A DNA stretch of 7,259 bases, taken from an uncultured Flavobacteriales bacterium (lineage in GTDB: Bacteria; Bacteroidota; Bacteroidia; CAIKAF01). This document shows positions 1 through 6,602 of the stretch, piece after piece (within the stretch, counting starts at the first letter, position 1; every line of letters starts with the position of its first letter). Made by a program: the position numbers and the translations under genes. The DNA is taken from assembly GCA_937925455.1 (NCBI GenBank), contig CALEWF010000156.1:1-7259 (forward strand). Direction: 5' to 3'. Under the pieces are notes generated by a model that ran no database searches, was not told the DNA's origin, and saw nothing but the letters and a program-made list of their open reading frames with translations.

Positions 1-95
1 ACCCCTTTATACTTTTTTATTCAAATGAAATAAACCGATAACTCCATAAGTTGTTAATGGTTATAAACAGCTGACCCATCTGGAATTTTTATGTG

Positions 96-103
96 TATTT
101 TTG
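96..103 (+). promoter_or_regulatory. Possible gcvP promoter, -7 element TAnnTTTG
   Basis: The octamer TATTTTTG matches the Bacteroidota sigma-ABfr -7 consensus TAnnTTTG at every fixed position. It lies 27 bases before the gcvP ATG, which would give a leader of about 20 bases. The -33 TTG is not clearly present: the nearest candidate is CTG at 71-73, 22 bases upstream. In AT-rich DNA such an octamer can occur by chance, so this is only a candidate. No riboswitch or operator is evident in the 130-base leader. Confidence 0.35.
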
Positions 104-130
104 CCATCATTTCAATTATACTTTTTTACT

Positions 131-3016
131 ATGCCTCGCAATCAGTTTCTCATGCGGCACATTGGCCCGGATGCCGCCCAAATAAAACAAATGAGCCAGG
201 TTCTTGGTGTTTCAGATGTAGATGAATTGGTAAACCAAGTGATTCCAGCTAATATCAGAAACAACCAGCCACTAAATATTGAAGAGGGCTTAAGTGAGCA
301 TCAGTACCTCAAACACATTTGGGAGGTTGCTCAACAAAATAAACTCTACCATAACTTCATTGGACAAGGATATTACGGAACAATTACCCCCTCGCCTATT
401 CTTCGCAACATTTTTGAAAATCCCGGATGGTACACCGCATATACACCCTATCAGGCAGAAATTGCTCAGGGAAGAATGGAAGCCATTCTTAATTTTCAAA
501 CCATGGTGATGGACCTTACCGGCATGAATTTGGCGAATGCTTCGCTACTGGATGAAGCAACGGCTGCCGCAGAAGGCATGGCAATGGCCTTTCATATGCG
601 AAGCCGTGAAGCCGAAAAAAATAATGTCAATCGGTTTTTTGTATCGCAGCATTGCTTTGCTCAAACCATTGATGTATTGAAAACCAGAGCCGTTCCATTA
701 GGAATTGAATTGATAATAGGCGATGAGCAAACATTTACCCCAGATGCTGGATATTTTGGAATGTTATTACAGTATCCTGATGCCGGAGGAAACATCAAAG
801 ATTACCGCTCGTTAATCGAAAAGGCACATGCGTTAGGAATGATTGTGGTTGTAGCTGCCGACCTGTTAAGCCTTACCTTATTGACCCCTCCCGGCGAATG
901 GGGTGCAGATATAGTGGTTGGAAGCTCTCAGCGTTTTGGTGTACCCATGGGTTATGGAGGACCACATGCCGCTTTCTTTGCAACTCGCAAAGAATATCAG
1001 CGCCATGTGCCAGGCCGCATTATTGGTGTTTCTATAGATGCACAAGGGAAGCCGGCTCTCCGCATGTCGTTACAAACCCGCGAACAACACATCAAACGCG
1101 ATAAAGCCACTTCAAACATTTGTACCGCCCAGGCTTTATTAGCCATTATGGCATCCATGTATGCCGTTTATCATGGTCCTATGGGGCTAAAAAATATTGC
1201 TTTACAAATCCATAAGAAAACGGCTTTGCTTCATAAAAAGCTAAAACAGTTTGGTTATATCACCAACACTACTTTTTTCGATACATTACAGGTACAAGTT
1301 AGTGCTGAAGAAAAAGATTTTATACAGAAAAAAGCGATTGAAAAAACATGCAACTTTTTTTACTATCCCAATGGGTACGTAGGCATTTCAATGGATGAAA
1401 CAACAGACATGGTACAGCTTAACTTGGTAGCATCCATCTTTGCTAAAGCAAAAAATCTTAACCACTCTCCATTTAGCGAAACGGAATTAGAAGAACAAGC
1501 AACAGCTATACCGGAAACCTTTTCCAGAACAAGCCCATATCTTACCTCCCATGTATTTAATGCATACCACTCTGAAACAGAGTTAATGCGTTACATAAAA
1601 AAATTGGAAAGTAAAGATATTGCTCTCAACTATTCCATGATTTCATTGGGATCTTGTACCATGAAGCTGAATGCTGCCAGTGAAATGATACCCCTTAGTT
1701 GGCCTGAGTTCAACGCATTACATCCGTTTGTACCGGTTGAACAAGCTGCCGGCTATATGCAGGTTATCAAAACCCTAGAAAAAGACCTGGCTGAAATTAC
1801 TGGATTTGATGCCATTTCTCTTCAACCTAATTCTGGTGCTCAAGGAGAATACACGGGCCTTATGGTAATTCGTGCATACCACCATAGCCGTGGCGACCAT
1901 AAACGAAATGTTGTACTCATTCCATCATCTGCCCACGGAACCAATCCTGCCAGCGCTGTGATGGCTGGCATGCAAGTAGTTGTGGTAAAATGCGACGAGT
2001 TGGGAAATATTGATTTGGCCGACCTTCGGGAAAAAGCGCAACAATACCAAGAAACACTCGCTGCTTTAATGGTTACATATCCTTCTACCCATGGGGTTTA
2101 TGAAGAAACCATCATAGAGGTAACCGAAATCGTGCATCAATACGGTGGCCAGGTGTATATGGATGGTGCCAACATGAATGCACAGGTAGGATTAACCAGC
2201 CCGGCTCGTATCGGCGCCGATGTATGCCATTTAAACCTACACAAAACATTTGCTATACCGCATGGAGGTGGCGGGCCTGGCGTGGGACCCATTGGGGTAA
2301 AAGCCCATTTAGCACCCTTTCTTCCAGGACATTCCTTAATAAAAACAGGCGGTAGTCAAGCCATCTCTGCCGTTTCTGCCGCTCCTTGGGGTAGCCCGCT
2401 GGTTTTGCTTATTTCTTACGGATACATTAAAATGCTGGGTGGATACGGCTTAAAGCGTTCAACCGAATTAGCCATTTTTAATGCTAATTATATGAAAGAA
2501 CGCATTGCCGAACATTATCCCATTTTATACACCGGTTCCAATAACCGTGTTGCTCACGAGTTTATAGTAGATTGCCGGGAGTTCAAAAAAACTGCTGGCA
2601 TTGAAGTGGTTGACATTGCCAAACGCTTGATGGACTATGGATTCCATGCTCCTACCGTTTCATTTCCTGTGGCAGGAACGTTGATGATAGAACCTACCGA
2701 AAGCGAAGCCAAAGATGAATTGGACCGGTTTTGTGATGCCCTGATACAAATCAGGCAAGAAATTCGTGAAATTGAAATGGGTATTGCAGACCCTAAAAAC
2801 AATGTTCTGAAAAAGGCTCCTCATACAGCAAGTGTTGTAACTGCTGATGAGTGGAATAGACCTTACCCTCGCTCCAAGGCAGCTTATCCGCTCAAATACG
2901 TTGAAGAAAATAAATTCTGGCCTCCTGTTTCACGGGTGGATGATGCCTATGGCGATAGAAACTTGGTATGTTCCTGCCTTCCATTAGAAGCCTACATGGA
3001 AGAAGCTCACGGATAA
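131..3016 (+). CDS. gcvP: Glycine dehydrogenase (decarboxylating), single-chain P-protein of the glycine cleavage system
   Basis: This cytoplasmic PLP enzyme decarboxylates glycine and passes the aminomethyl group to lipoylated GcvH. GcvT and dihydrolipoamide dehydrogenase complete the cycle, yielding methylene-THF, NH3, CO2 and NADH. The protein is 961 aa, the normal length of the fused homodimeric form. The N-terminal half opens with RHIGPD and carries the family blocks NPGWYTAYTPYQ and ANASLLDEATAAAE. The C-terminal half has SLGSCTMKLN (about 505-514), SAHGTNPAS (around His602), the PLP lysine K705 in LHKTF, then a glycine-rich HGGGGPGVGP loop. It ends with the typical GDRNLVCSC block near the C-terminus. 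The frame can be extended to a TTG at 101, but ATG 131 gives the usual start a few residues before RHIGPD, so I chose it. No key residue is missing. gcvT and gcvH are not in the window, so the system is scattered, as is common in Bacteroidota. A terminator follows at 3078-3114. Confidence 0.97.
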   Translation: MPRNQFLMRHIGPDAAQIKQMSQVLGVSDVDELVNQVIPANIRNNQPLNIEEGLSEHQYLKHIWEVAQQNKLYHNFIGQGYYGTITPSPILRNIFENPGWYTAYTPYQAEIAQGRMEAILNFQTMVMDLTGMNLANASLLDEATAAAEGMAMAFHMRSREAEKNNVNRFFVSQHCFAQTIDVLKTRAVPLGIELIIGDEQTFTPDAGYFGMLLQYPDAGGNIKDYRSLIEKAHALGMIVVVAADLLSLTLLTPPGEWGADIVVGSSQRFGVPMGYGGPHAAFFATRKEYQRHVPGRIIGVSIDAQGKPALRMSLQTREQHIKRDKATSNICTAQALLAIMASMYAVYHGPMGLKNIALQIHKKTALLHKKLKQFGYITNTTFFDTLQVQVSAEEKDFIQKKAIEKTCNFFYYPNGYVGISMDETTDMVQLNLVASIFAKAKNLNHSPFSETELEEQATAIPETFSRTSPYLTSHVFNAYHSETELMRYIKKLESKDIALNYSMISLGSCTMKLNAASEMIPLSWPEFNALHPFVPVEQAAGYMQVIKTLEKDLAEITGFDAISLQPNSGAQGEYTGLMVIRAYHHSRGDHKRNVVLIPSSAHGTNPASAVMAGMQVVVVKCDELGNIDLADLREKAQQYQETLAALMVTYPSTHGVYEETIIEVTEIVHQYGGQVYMDGANMNAQVGLTSPARIGADVCHLNLHKTFAIPHGGGGPGVGPIGVKAHLAPFLPGHSLIKTGGSQAISAVSAAPWGSPLVLLISYGYIKMLGGYGLKRSTELAIFNANYMKERIAEHYPILYTGSNNRVAHEFIVDCREFKKTAGIEVVDIAKRLMDYGFHAPTVSFPVAGTLMIEPTESEAKDELDRFCDALIQIRQEIREIEMGIADPKNNVLKKAPHTASVVTADEWNRPYPRSKAAYPLKYVEENKFWPPVSRVDDAYGDRNLVCSCLPLEAYMEEAHG

Positions 3017-3035
3017 CATCCATTTAACTGTTTCT

Positions 3036-4148
3036 ATGCTGTTCGAATACGACTCGCCAGATATTTTTGATATTATCAGAAGCCTTGATTTTGGACCTCT
3101 CAAGGCTTCTTTTTCCCCTTACCGACTGGAATTTATCCGCCCATCAAAAACATCTAGGGGAATAATGAACCATCGAGATATTTGGATTTTAAAAGTTTGG
3201 GAAAAAGACAATCCAAATGTTTTTGGCTTAGGAGAATGTGCCCCATTACCAGGACTTAGTATAGAAACGCCTAAAATTATTGAAGATGCGTTGATTGATA
3301 TATGTTGTAACCCCGATGAATATTCAAACTGGCTAAGTGGTGAATTAGACCATGCCCCATCGGTAAATTTTGCTCTTGAACAAGCCCTCATTGATTTACA
3401 TCGAGGTGGCAAACGATTGTTATTTCCCAGCAAATTTACCCTAGGTCATGAACAAATAACTATCAATGGATTAATATGGATGGGCAACCCGCAATATATG
3501 ATAGACCAAATCAACGAAAAAATCCATACAGGTTTTCGATGCATAAAAATGAAAATTGGGGGTATTTCTTTTACAGATGAATTCAAAATCTTACAAGAAA
3601 TTCGCGATACCTTTGGTTACGATGAAATTGAACTGCGCCTTGATGCCAACGGTGCCTTTAATGCCGACGAGGCTCTCGAAAAACTTGAAAATTTGGCTTC
3701 GCTTAATATACATTCCATTGAACAACCCATTAAACCCGGTCAATGGGAAGAAATGGCGGATTTGTGCAGGCTAAGCCCAATTCCTATAGCATTGGATGAA
3801 GAGCTGATAGGAGAAACTGATAGATACTCCAAGCAAGAACTACTTGAAACCATCATGCCCTCTTATATTATCCTAAAACCTTCGCTATTAGGGGGATTTC
3901 AACATGCCGCCGAGTGGATTGAATTAGCAGAAGAATTAAATATTAGTTGGTGGATTACCTCAGCCCTGGAAAGTAATTTGGGCCTTAACGCCATAGCACA
4001 ATGGACATTTACTCTTCAAAATCCTATGCCTCAAGGCCTGGGAACTGGACAATTATTTAAAAACAATTTTGATTCGCCGTTATACATTAACCACGATAGT
4101 CTGATGTTTGATCCGGATAAAGCATGGGATTTCGGCCAATTAACATGA
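3036..4148 (+). CDS. menC: o-Succinylbenzoate synthase (enolase superfamily), menaquinone biosynthesis
   Basis: MenC dehydrates SHCHC to o-succinylbenzoate in the cytoplasm, a step on the way to menaquinone. Enolase-superfamily residues are all visible (numbered from ATG 3036): the KxK pair K171/K173 in CIKMKIGG, metal ligands D203 (LDANG), E229 (IEQP) and D254 (LDEE), and the second catalytic lysine K281 in ILKPSLLGG. The N-terminal capping domain carries RPSKTSRG and GLGECAPLPGLS, the usual substrate-loop signatures. Recognisable homology begins near residue 23 (KASFSPYRLEF). The preceding 22 residues look unlike MenC and lie across the gcvP terminator, so the true start is uncertain. The next in-frame ATG, at 3165, would delete the first strand and the RPSKTSRG loop. 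The frame ends at 4148, overlapping menE by four bases, so the two genes are very likely cotranscribed and translationally coupled. Function is firm; the start is not. Confidence 0.9.
   Translation: MLFEYDSPDIFDIIRSLDFGPLKASFSPYRLEFIRPSKTSRGIMNHRDIWILKVWEKDNPNVFGLGECAPLPGLSIETPKIIEDALIDICCNPDEYSNWLSGELDHAPSVNFALEQALIDLHRGGKRLLFPSKFTLGHEQITINGLIWMGNPQYMIDQINEKIHTGFRCIKMKIGGISFTDEFKILQEIRDTFGYDEIELRLDANGAFNADEALEKLENLASLNIHSIEQPIKPGQWEEMADLCRLSPIPIALDEELIGETDRYSKQELLETIMPSYIILKPSLLGGFQHAAEWIELAEELNISWWITSALESNLGLNAIAQWTFTLQNPMPQGLGTGQLFKNNFDSPLYINHDSLMFDPDKAWDFGQLT
3062..3069 (+). promoter_or_regulatory. Possible menC-menE promoter, -7 element TAnnTTTG
   Basis: A second perfect TATTTTTG octamer, identical to the one before gcvP, ends nine bases before the left arm of the gcvP terminator hairpin. 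Initiation the usual six to eight bases downstream would place the transcript start near 3076, almost at the hairpin itself and after ATG 3036. A good -33 TTG is lacking; CTG at 3039-3041 has 20-base spacing. The position fits the need for a promoter between the gcvP terminator and the men genes, but chance occurrence is possible. Confidence 0.3.
3078..3114 (+). terminator. Intrinsic terminator after gcvP, overlapping the 5' end of the menC frame
   Basis: A perfect 11-bp inverted repeat (AGAAGCCTTGA at 3078-3088, TCAAGGCTTCT at 3100-3110) encloses an 11-base loop. With the last base of the stem it gives a run of five T before CCCC. On the plus strand this is a classic rho-independent terminator, 61 bases after the gcvP stop. 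There is no T-run on the other strand, so it acts only for gcvP. Oddly, it lies inside the open frame of menC, with the right arm encoding the first residues that look like conserved MenC. It may therefore also affect menC expression. Confidence 0.75.
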
Positions 4149-5188
4149 ATAAAACTCTTCGAATCAATGGAGAAGTATTAAACCATTCGGAACTTCTCTT
4201 AAAAGAAAAAAATGCTACAAGCAATTGGGAAAAGGAAATTTATCACTTCGCCGCTTGGCTTACCGGGCAAGACGAAAGCCCAATGACATTTAAAACTTCT
4301 GGTTCTACTGGAGTACCTAAAACCATCAAATTTTCAAAAAAAGAAGTTTTTGATTCGGCCATACGAACCATCAAATTCTTCAATCTGCATAGAGACCAAC
4401 GATTTTTACTTTGTCTTCCGGCAGCGTTTGTTGCCGGAAGAATGATGATTGCTAGAGCCTGGGTCTGTGGCGCTGATTTATACACCGTACCCCCCTCCAA
4501 CCACCCATTAAGTGCTGTTTCACCAGAAGTTAAAATTCATTTTGCAGCATTTACCCCCCCGCAACTTGAAAAATCATTATTTTCTAATAAACAATCAATT
4601 TTGTCAAACATTGATACAATAATCATAGGTGGAGGCATTGTAAATATTGAATTAAAACAAAAATTATTAGACTTAACTAATAATTTTTACCAAACATATG
4701 GGATGACAGAAACTCTAACCCATGTAGCCGTAAAAAAATTAAATGCTCCGGCCGATAATTTTTATCATTCTATCAGTGAGGAAATATGGTTTTCAACAAG
4801 CCCTGACCTATCATTAATCGTTCATGTTAATAACATGGAAATAAAAACAAACGACCAAGTGAGGTTGATTAATTCGAAAACCTTTGAATGGTTGGGTAGA
4901 AATGATTTTGTCATCAATTCAGGTGGATTAAAAATACACCCGGAACAATTAGAGGAAATCATTTTACAAACTGGAATATTAAAAGAAAATCATTTTTATA
5001 TTACGGGCATTAAAGATACTGAATGGGGTGAACGACCTTGTTTGGTTAGCCTGGATTTAATTTCTGAAGAACAGCTACAAGCTATCAACAAGCATCTGGG
5101 AAAGCACCATCAAATCAAAAAAACCATATTACTTTCAACATTCGATTATACGCCAACCGGAAAGTTGATTCGAAAAAAATTTATCTAA
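4145..5188 (+). CDS. menE: o-Succinylbenzoate-CoA ligase (short Bacteroidota form), menaquinone biosynthesis
   Basis: MenE activates o-succinylbenzoate with ATP and CoA to OSB-CoA, the substrate of MenB; MenC next door makes its substrate. It is an acyl-adenylating (ANL family) enzyme. Visible motifs: the P-loop TSGSTGVPK at 51-59, GGG at 162-164, the adenylate-binding YGMTET at 185-190 followed by LTHVA, WLGRNDFVINSGGLK at 249-263 with the hinge Asp254, and C-terminal PTGK with the adenylation lysine K340. Length is 347 aa, far below the roughly 450-490 aa of E. coli and B. subtilis MenE. Only about 50 residues precede the P-loop, so the N-terminal subdomain is reduced, yet every catalytic motif remains. 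The frame also holds an ATG at 4124, but ATG 4145 shares ATGA with the menC stop, the usual coupled start, and gives a sensible N-terminus. The stop abuts the convergent thioredoxin gene. The gene looks more AT-rich than gcvP. Confidence 0.93.
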   Translation: MNKTLRINGEVLNHSELLLKEKNATSNWEKEIYHFAAWLTGQDESPMTFKTSGSTGVPKTIKFSKKEVFDSAIRTIKFFNLHRDQRFLLCLPAAFVAGRMMIARAWVCGADLYTVPPSNHPLSAVSPEVKIHFAAFTPPQLEKSLFSNKQSILSNIDTIIIGGGIVNIELKQKLLDLTNNFYQTYGMTETLTHVAVKKLNAPADNFYHSISEEIWFSTSPDLSLIVHVNNMEIKTNDQVRLINSKTFEWLGRNDFVINSGGLKIHPEQLEEIILQTGILKENHFYITGIKDTEWGERPCLVSLDLISEEQLQAINKHLGKHHQIKKTILLSTFDYTPTGKLIRKKFI

Positions 5189-5719
5189 CTACTTGGGTAG
5201 CTCTGATTTAAAATTTGCCTGATAGGTATTCCAGTCGGTTGTTTTATAGGCACCTGTACCAAAAAATTTCAGTACCGGTTCAATATCAGCTGGTTTAAAA
5301 AAACCGGGTACAGCCTGAATTACATTAAATTCTTCGTCCATATACACTATCGTTGGATAACTTAATTTTCCTTGTAACATTTCGGCAGCAAGTTCATTGT
5401 ACCCGCTTCTTCCATTCGCAACAAACTTATATGTTTTTCCGCGAAACACCACATCATCTTTCTGTTCGGCATTGAATTTTACAGGATAATAATATTGATT
5501 AATTATCTTAGCAATTGTAGAATGTTGAAAGGTTTGTTGATCCATTACTTTGCACCAACCACACCAATCTGTATATACATCTATAAGTAATTTCTTGGGT
5601 TTTTTAGCCATTTCCTTCTCAGCTTGCTGAAGGGTAAGCCAATTTAAAGACTCTTGAGCCCTGGCAAAGCCAGTAGCAAAAAAGAAAACCCAAACAAGGA
5701 ATAACGAAGTTCTTTTCAT
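5189..5719 (-). CDS. Secreted thioredoxin-fold protein with WCGWC active site
   Basis: This 176-aa protein has an N-terminal signal peptide: positive MKR, a hydrophobic stretch at about 5-18, and a likely cleavage after ARA at residue 21, so it should be periplasmic. The thioredoxin core starts around residue 40. It has a WCGWC redox motif with C53 and C56 after LLIDVYTDW, and a cis-proline P122 in LSYPTIVYMD. The spacing and the KVMDQQTF sequence after the motif fit the Thioredoxin_7/DsbD-gamma-like group rather than classical TrxA. It probably reduces or isomerises a periplasmic disulfide, but the partner cannot be read from the sequence. It lies 85 bp downstream of deoC on the same strand and may be in its own unit: the gap is AT-rich with no clear terminator and only a seven-of-eight TAnnTTTG match (5744-5737). 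Its stop codon directly abuts the menE stop. Confidence 0.85.
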   Translation of the reverse strand: MKRTSLFLVWVFFFATGFARAQESLNWLTLQQAEKEMAKKPKKLLIDVYTDWCGWCKVMDQQTFQHSTIAKIINQYYYPVKFNAEQKDDVVFRGKTYKFVANGRSGYNELAAEMLQGKLSYPTIVYMDEEFNVIQAVPGFFKPADIEPVLKFFGTGAYKTTDWNTYQANFKSELPK

Positions 5720-5804
5720 AAGTTAATATTAAACTCCAAAATAAAAAATAAAAATAACAAACCGCTAACCAAATCAGAATTGAAAATGCACTTTAACGAA
5801 ATTT

Positions 5805-6548
5805 TTACGTATTGGCTAATATCTGAGAAACAAGTTGATCAAAAAGTCGAGATGCTCCAATTCGAAAAAGATGAGGCGATAAGTAAGAAGCTCCCAATAA
5901 ATCGGAAACCCGTTGAATGTAGATATTTGCATCTTCCAGCGTAGCAACCCCCCCTGAAATTTTAATACCGGTTGAAACACCTTTTATTTTATTTAAATTG
6001 CTTATTTCTTCACAAATAACCTTCACCGCCTCGGGCGTAGCGCCCACTGATGACTTTCCGGTAGATGTTTTCACAAAATCTGCCCCTGCTTGAATACAAA
6101 TTTTTGTTGCCGTGCTTATTAGATTTTCGGTATGAAGTTCTCCAGACTCTATAATTACTTTTAATAGCCTTTTACCACACTGTTCTTTTACTGCCGCAAT
6201 TTCATCAAAAACATAGTGTACATCCCCGTCTATTAAACGTCCACGATTGATGACCATATCAATTTCGTCAGCCCCCTCATCCAGTGCTATTTTGGTTTCT
6301 TCCACCTTAATTTTTAATGGAGTTTGACCGGCTGGAAAACCTCCAGTAACAGAGGCCACAGAAATGTAATTAGGCAAAAGTTTGCGAACCTGTTTTACCA
6401 ACGTTGGATACACGCATACAGCTGCAGGAAATAGGTTTAATGCTCTAAGGGATACCGCTTGCTTTGTAATATTGTTAACTGCACTGATACCATCTGTTGC
6501 ATTCAGGGTGGTTAAATCAATAAATGGGATGATTTCTATTGCCTTCAT
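5805..6548 (-). CDS. deoC: Deoxyribose-phosphate aldolase, class I
   Basis: DeoC cleaves 2-deoxy-D-ribose 5-phosphate to glyceraldehyde 3-phosphate and acetaldehyde, the last step of deoxynucleoside catabolism in the cytoplasm. The 247-aa protein is a single TIM barrel of normal length. Class I residues are all visible: D97 in DEIDMVIN, the Schiff-base lysine K160 in DFVKTSTGKSS, and K196 in GIKISGG, matching Asp102, Lys167 and Lys201 of the E. coli enzyme. DLTTLN at 11-16 and SVTGGFPAGQ around 66-75 are further family blocks, and SGGV at 198-201 belongs to the phosphate-binding end. ATG 6548 is the natural start and lies only three bases after the T-run of the TonB-gene terminator, so the promoter must be upstream of or inside that hairpin. 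No deoA, deoB, deoD or deoR partner is in the window. Confidence 0.95.
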   Translation of the reverse strand: MKAIEIIPFIDLTTLNATDGISAVNNITKQAVSLRALNLFPAAVCVYPTLVKQVRKLLPNYISVASVTGGFPAGQTPLKIKVEETKIALDEGADEIDMVINRGRLIDGDVHYVFDEIAAVKEQCGKRLLKVIIESGELHTENLISTATKICIQAGADFVKTSTGKSSVGATPEAVKVICEEISNLNKIKGVSTGIKISGGVATLEDANIYIQRVSDLLGASYLSPHLFRIGASRLFDQLVSQILANT

Positions 6549-6551
6549 AGT

Positions 6552-6582
6552 AAAAAAACACCGCTACAAAAGTAACGGTGTT
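6552..6582 (-). terminator. Intrinsic terminator after the TonB gene, abutting deoC
   Basis: Read on the minus strand, AACACCG (6582-6576) pairs with CGGTGTT (6563-6557). A U-G wobble (6575/6564) and a TAC/GTA inner stem continue it to 11 pairs, closed by a UUUU loop. A run of seven T (6558-6552) follows, including the last stem bases. The hairpin starts 20 bases after the TonB stop, so it should terminate that gene. It ends three bases before the deoC ATG, which leaves no space for a separate promoter. Confidence 0.85.
6567..6574 (-). promoter_or_regulatory. Possible deoC promoter -7 element inside the terminator loop
   Basis: On the minus strand the octamer TACTTTTG spans the inner stem and loop of the terminator and matches TAnnTTTG at every fixed position. 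A start six to eight bases downstream would fall near 6560, giving deoC a leader of about 12 bases that lacks the left arm of the hairpin. No TTG is found at the expected -33 distance, which weakens the call. It may simply be a by-product of the hairpin sequence. Confidence 0.3.
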
Positions 6583-6602
6583 CATTATAAATTTTGTTAG
6601 AT

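Noticed and set aside
38..64. Imperfect dyad in the gcvP leader: ATAA-ct-CCAT with ATGGTTAT
   Set aside because: Eight pairs with a two-base bulge, nearly all AT, no T-run and no operator I recognise; could easily be chance. The leader is also too short and unstructured for a tandem glycine riboswitch.
3119..3433. 104-aa open frame on the minus strand inside menC
   Set aside because: It mirrors the menC coding sequence, shows no recognisable domain, and menC has intact catalytic residues on the plus strand.
5189..5200. CTAC-ttgg-GTAG mini-hairpin at the menE/thioredoxin junction as a shared terminator
   Set aside because: A four-pair stem without a T-run on either strand is too weak to call a terminator.
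5272..5311. Imperfect inverted repeat GTACCGG / CCGGGTAC enclosing a small GGTTT/AAACC hairpin
   Set aside because: It lies wholly inside the thioredoxin-like coding sequence, has a bulge and long loop, and no T-run, so it is probably a coding coincidence.
5737..5744. TTATTTTG on the minus strand as a promoter for the thioredoxin-like gene
   Set aside because: It misses one fixed base of TAnnTTTG and has no TTG at a proper distance; the whole gap is A/T-rich, so near matches are expected.
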